Shown here piece after piece: positions 63,665 through 64,000 of a stretch of DNA of 64,000 nt. The notes under the pieces were generated by a model, which saw only the letters and a list, made by a program, of their open reading frames with translations, had not been told where the DNA came from and did no database searches. How positions within the stretch are numbered: position 1 is the stretch's first letter; each line of letters opens with the position of its first letter. The translations under genes and the position numbers were made by a program. The stretch is from NCBI GenBank assembly GCA_946406115.1, contig OX291551.1, forward strand, positions 10,974,001-11,038,000. Reading direction: 5' to 3'. Source of the stretch: Apoda limacodes. Taxonomy: Eukaryota; Arthropoda; Insecta; Lepidoptera; Limacodidae.

Positions 63665-64000
63665 AGGATAGACAAAAATATTTGAGTAGTATTTTTGCGT
63701 ACTTACTTTTATGTAGTCTGTTAATAATAAAATAAAAATAATAAAAACAGATAAGTAGGTACACATTTAATTTTAATACATTGCAGCGAAGGTAAGATAA
63801 ATTAAAATAAATTTAGTCATTCAGTTAGTCATTATGTCCCATAAGTCGTAAATAAACAGTTTAGAGTAGTAAGTGGTAAAATACAAGACCAGGGGTAGAT
63901 TAATATGCCTACCTTCTTTGTCAATTCTTACTATAGGTACTATACTAAATAAAGTAGGTAAGTCAGGTTCGGATAGGCTTAACTAACAATGTCTAATCAT
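63665..64000. other. AT-rich end of window without recognised features
   Basis: Nothing recognised. Confidence 0.4.

Overview
The window looks like a piece of a moth or butterfly (Lepidoptera) nuclear genome. It is AT-rich, has long introns and large gene-poor stretches, and is packed with decayed transposons. Several of these are repeat types I associate with Lepidoptera, such as the 'ggttccgtac' family, the 'actagctgctgcccgcg' family and tRNA-derived SINEs. No bacterial gene organisation, CRISPR array or operon is present.

One host gene is clear: the 3' part of a PAQR3-like gene (progestin and adipoQ receptor family, 7-transmembrane, Golgi type) on the + strand. Four exons are visible (1141-1293, 12782-12970, 16947-17015, 20715-20879), all joined in phase 0 by GT-AG introns. 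They encode 191 residues from the second transmembrane helix to the stop codon, followed by AATAAA at 20958. The three His and one Asp expected to bind zinc are all present. The 5' exons lie left of the window. The introns hold SINEs, at least four miniature inverted-repeat elements (MITEs), a broken Penelope-like element with reverse transcriptase and GIY-YIG remnants (about 13.2-15.2 kb), and a LINE endonuclease relic (18.9-19.3 kb).

From 21 kb to 64 kb the window is mostly intergenic. It is dominated by one Jockey-superfamily LINE family: a copy with one late stop codon (23.7-25.5 kb), an inverted second copy carrying a 247-bp tandem duplication (27.6-29.9 kb), a third with internal deletions but an endonuclease region (47.3-50.0 kb), and about ten short 3' tails. 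There are also RTE-clade LINE fragments, a pogo-like DNA transposon that kept its DNA-binding domain and target-site duplication but lost its catalytic core (33757-35478), and several families of hAT-like, piggyBac-like and unassigned MITEs.

Possible non-transposon content in the right half is weak: an unidentified candidate coding exon on the minus strand (40236-40487, symmetric phase 2), three GC-rich islets (33.0, 42.3 and 43.15 kb), one of them just downstream of a TATA box, and two stretches that read like conserved regulatory DNA (41.05-41.15 and 46.2-46.4 kb). I found no convincing new multi-gene system. The most informative signals are the structurally well-defined, apparently undescribed MITE families with clear target-site duplications, the gutted pogo element and the orphan exon.
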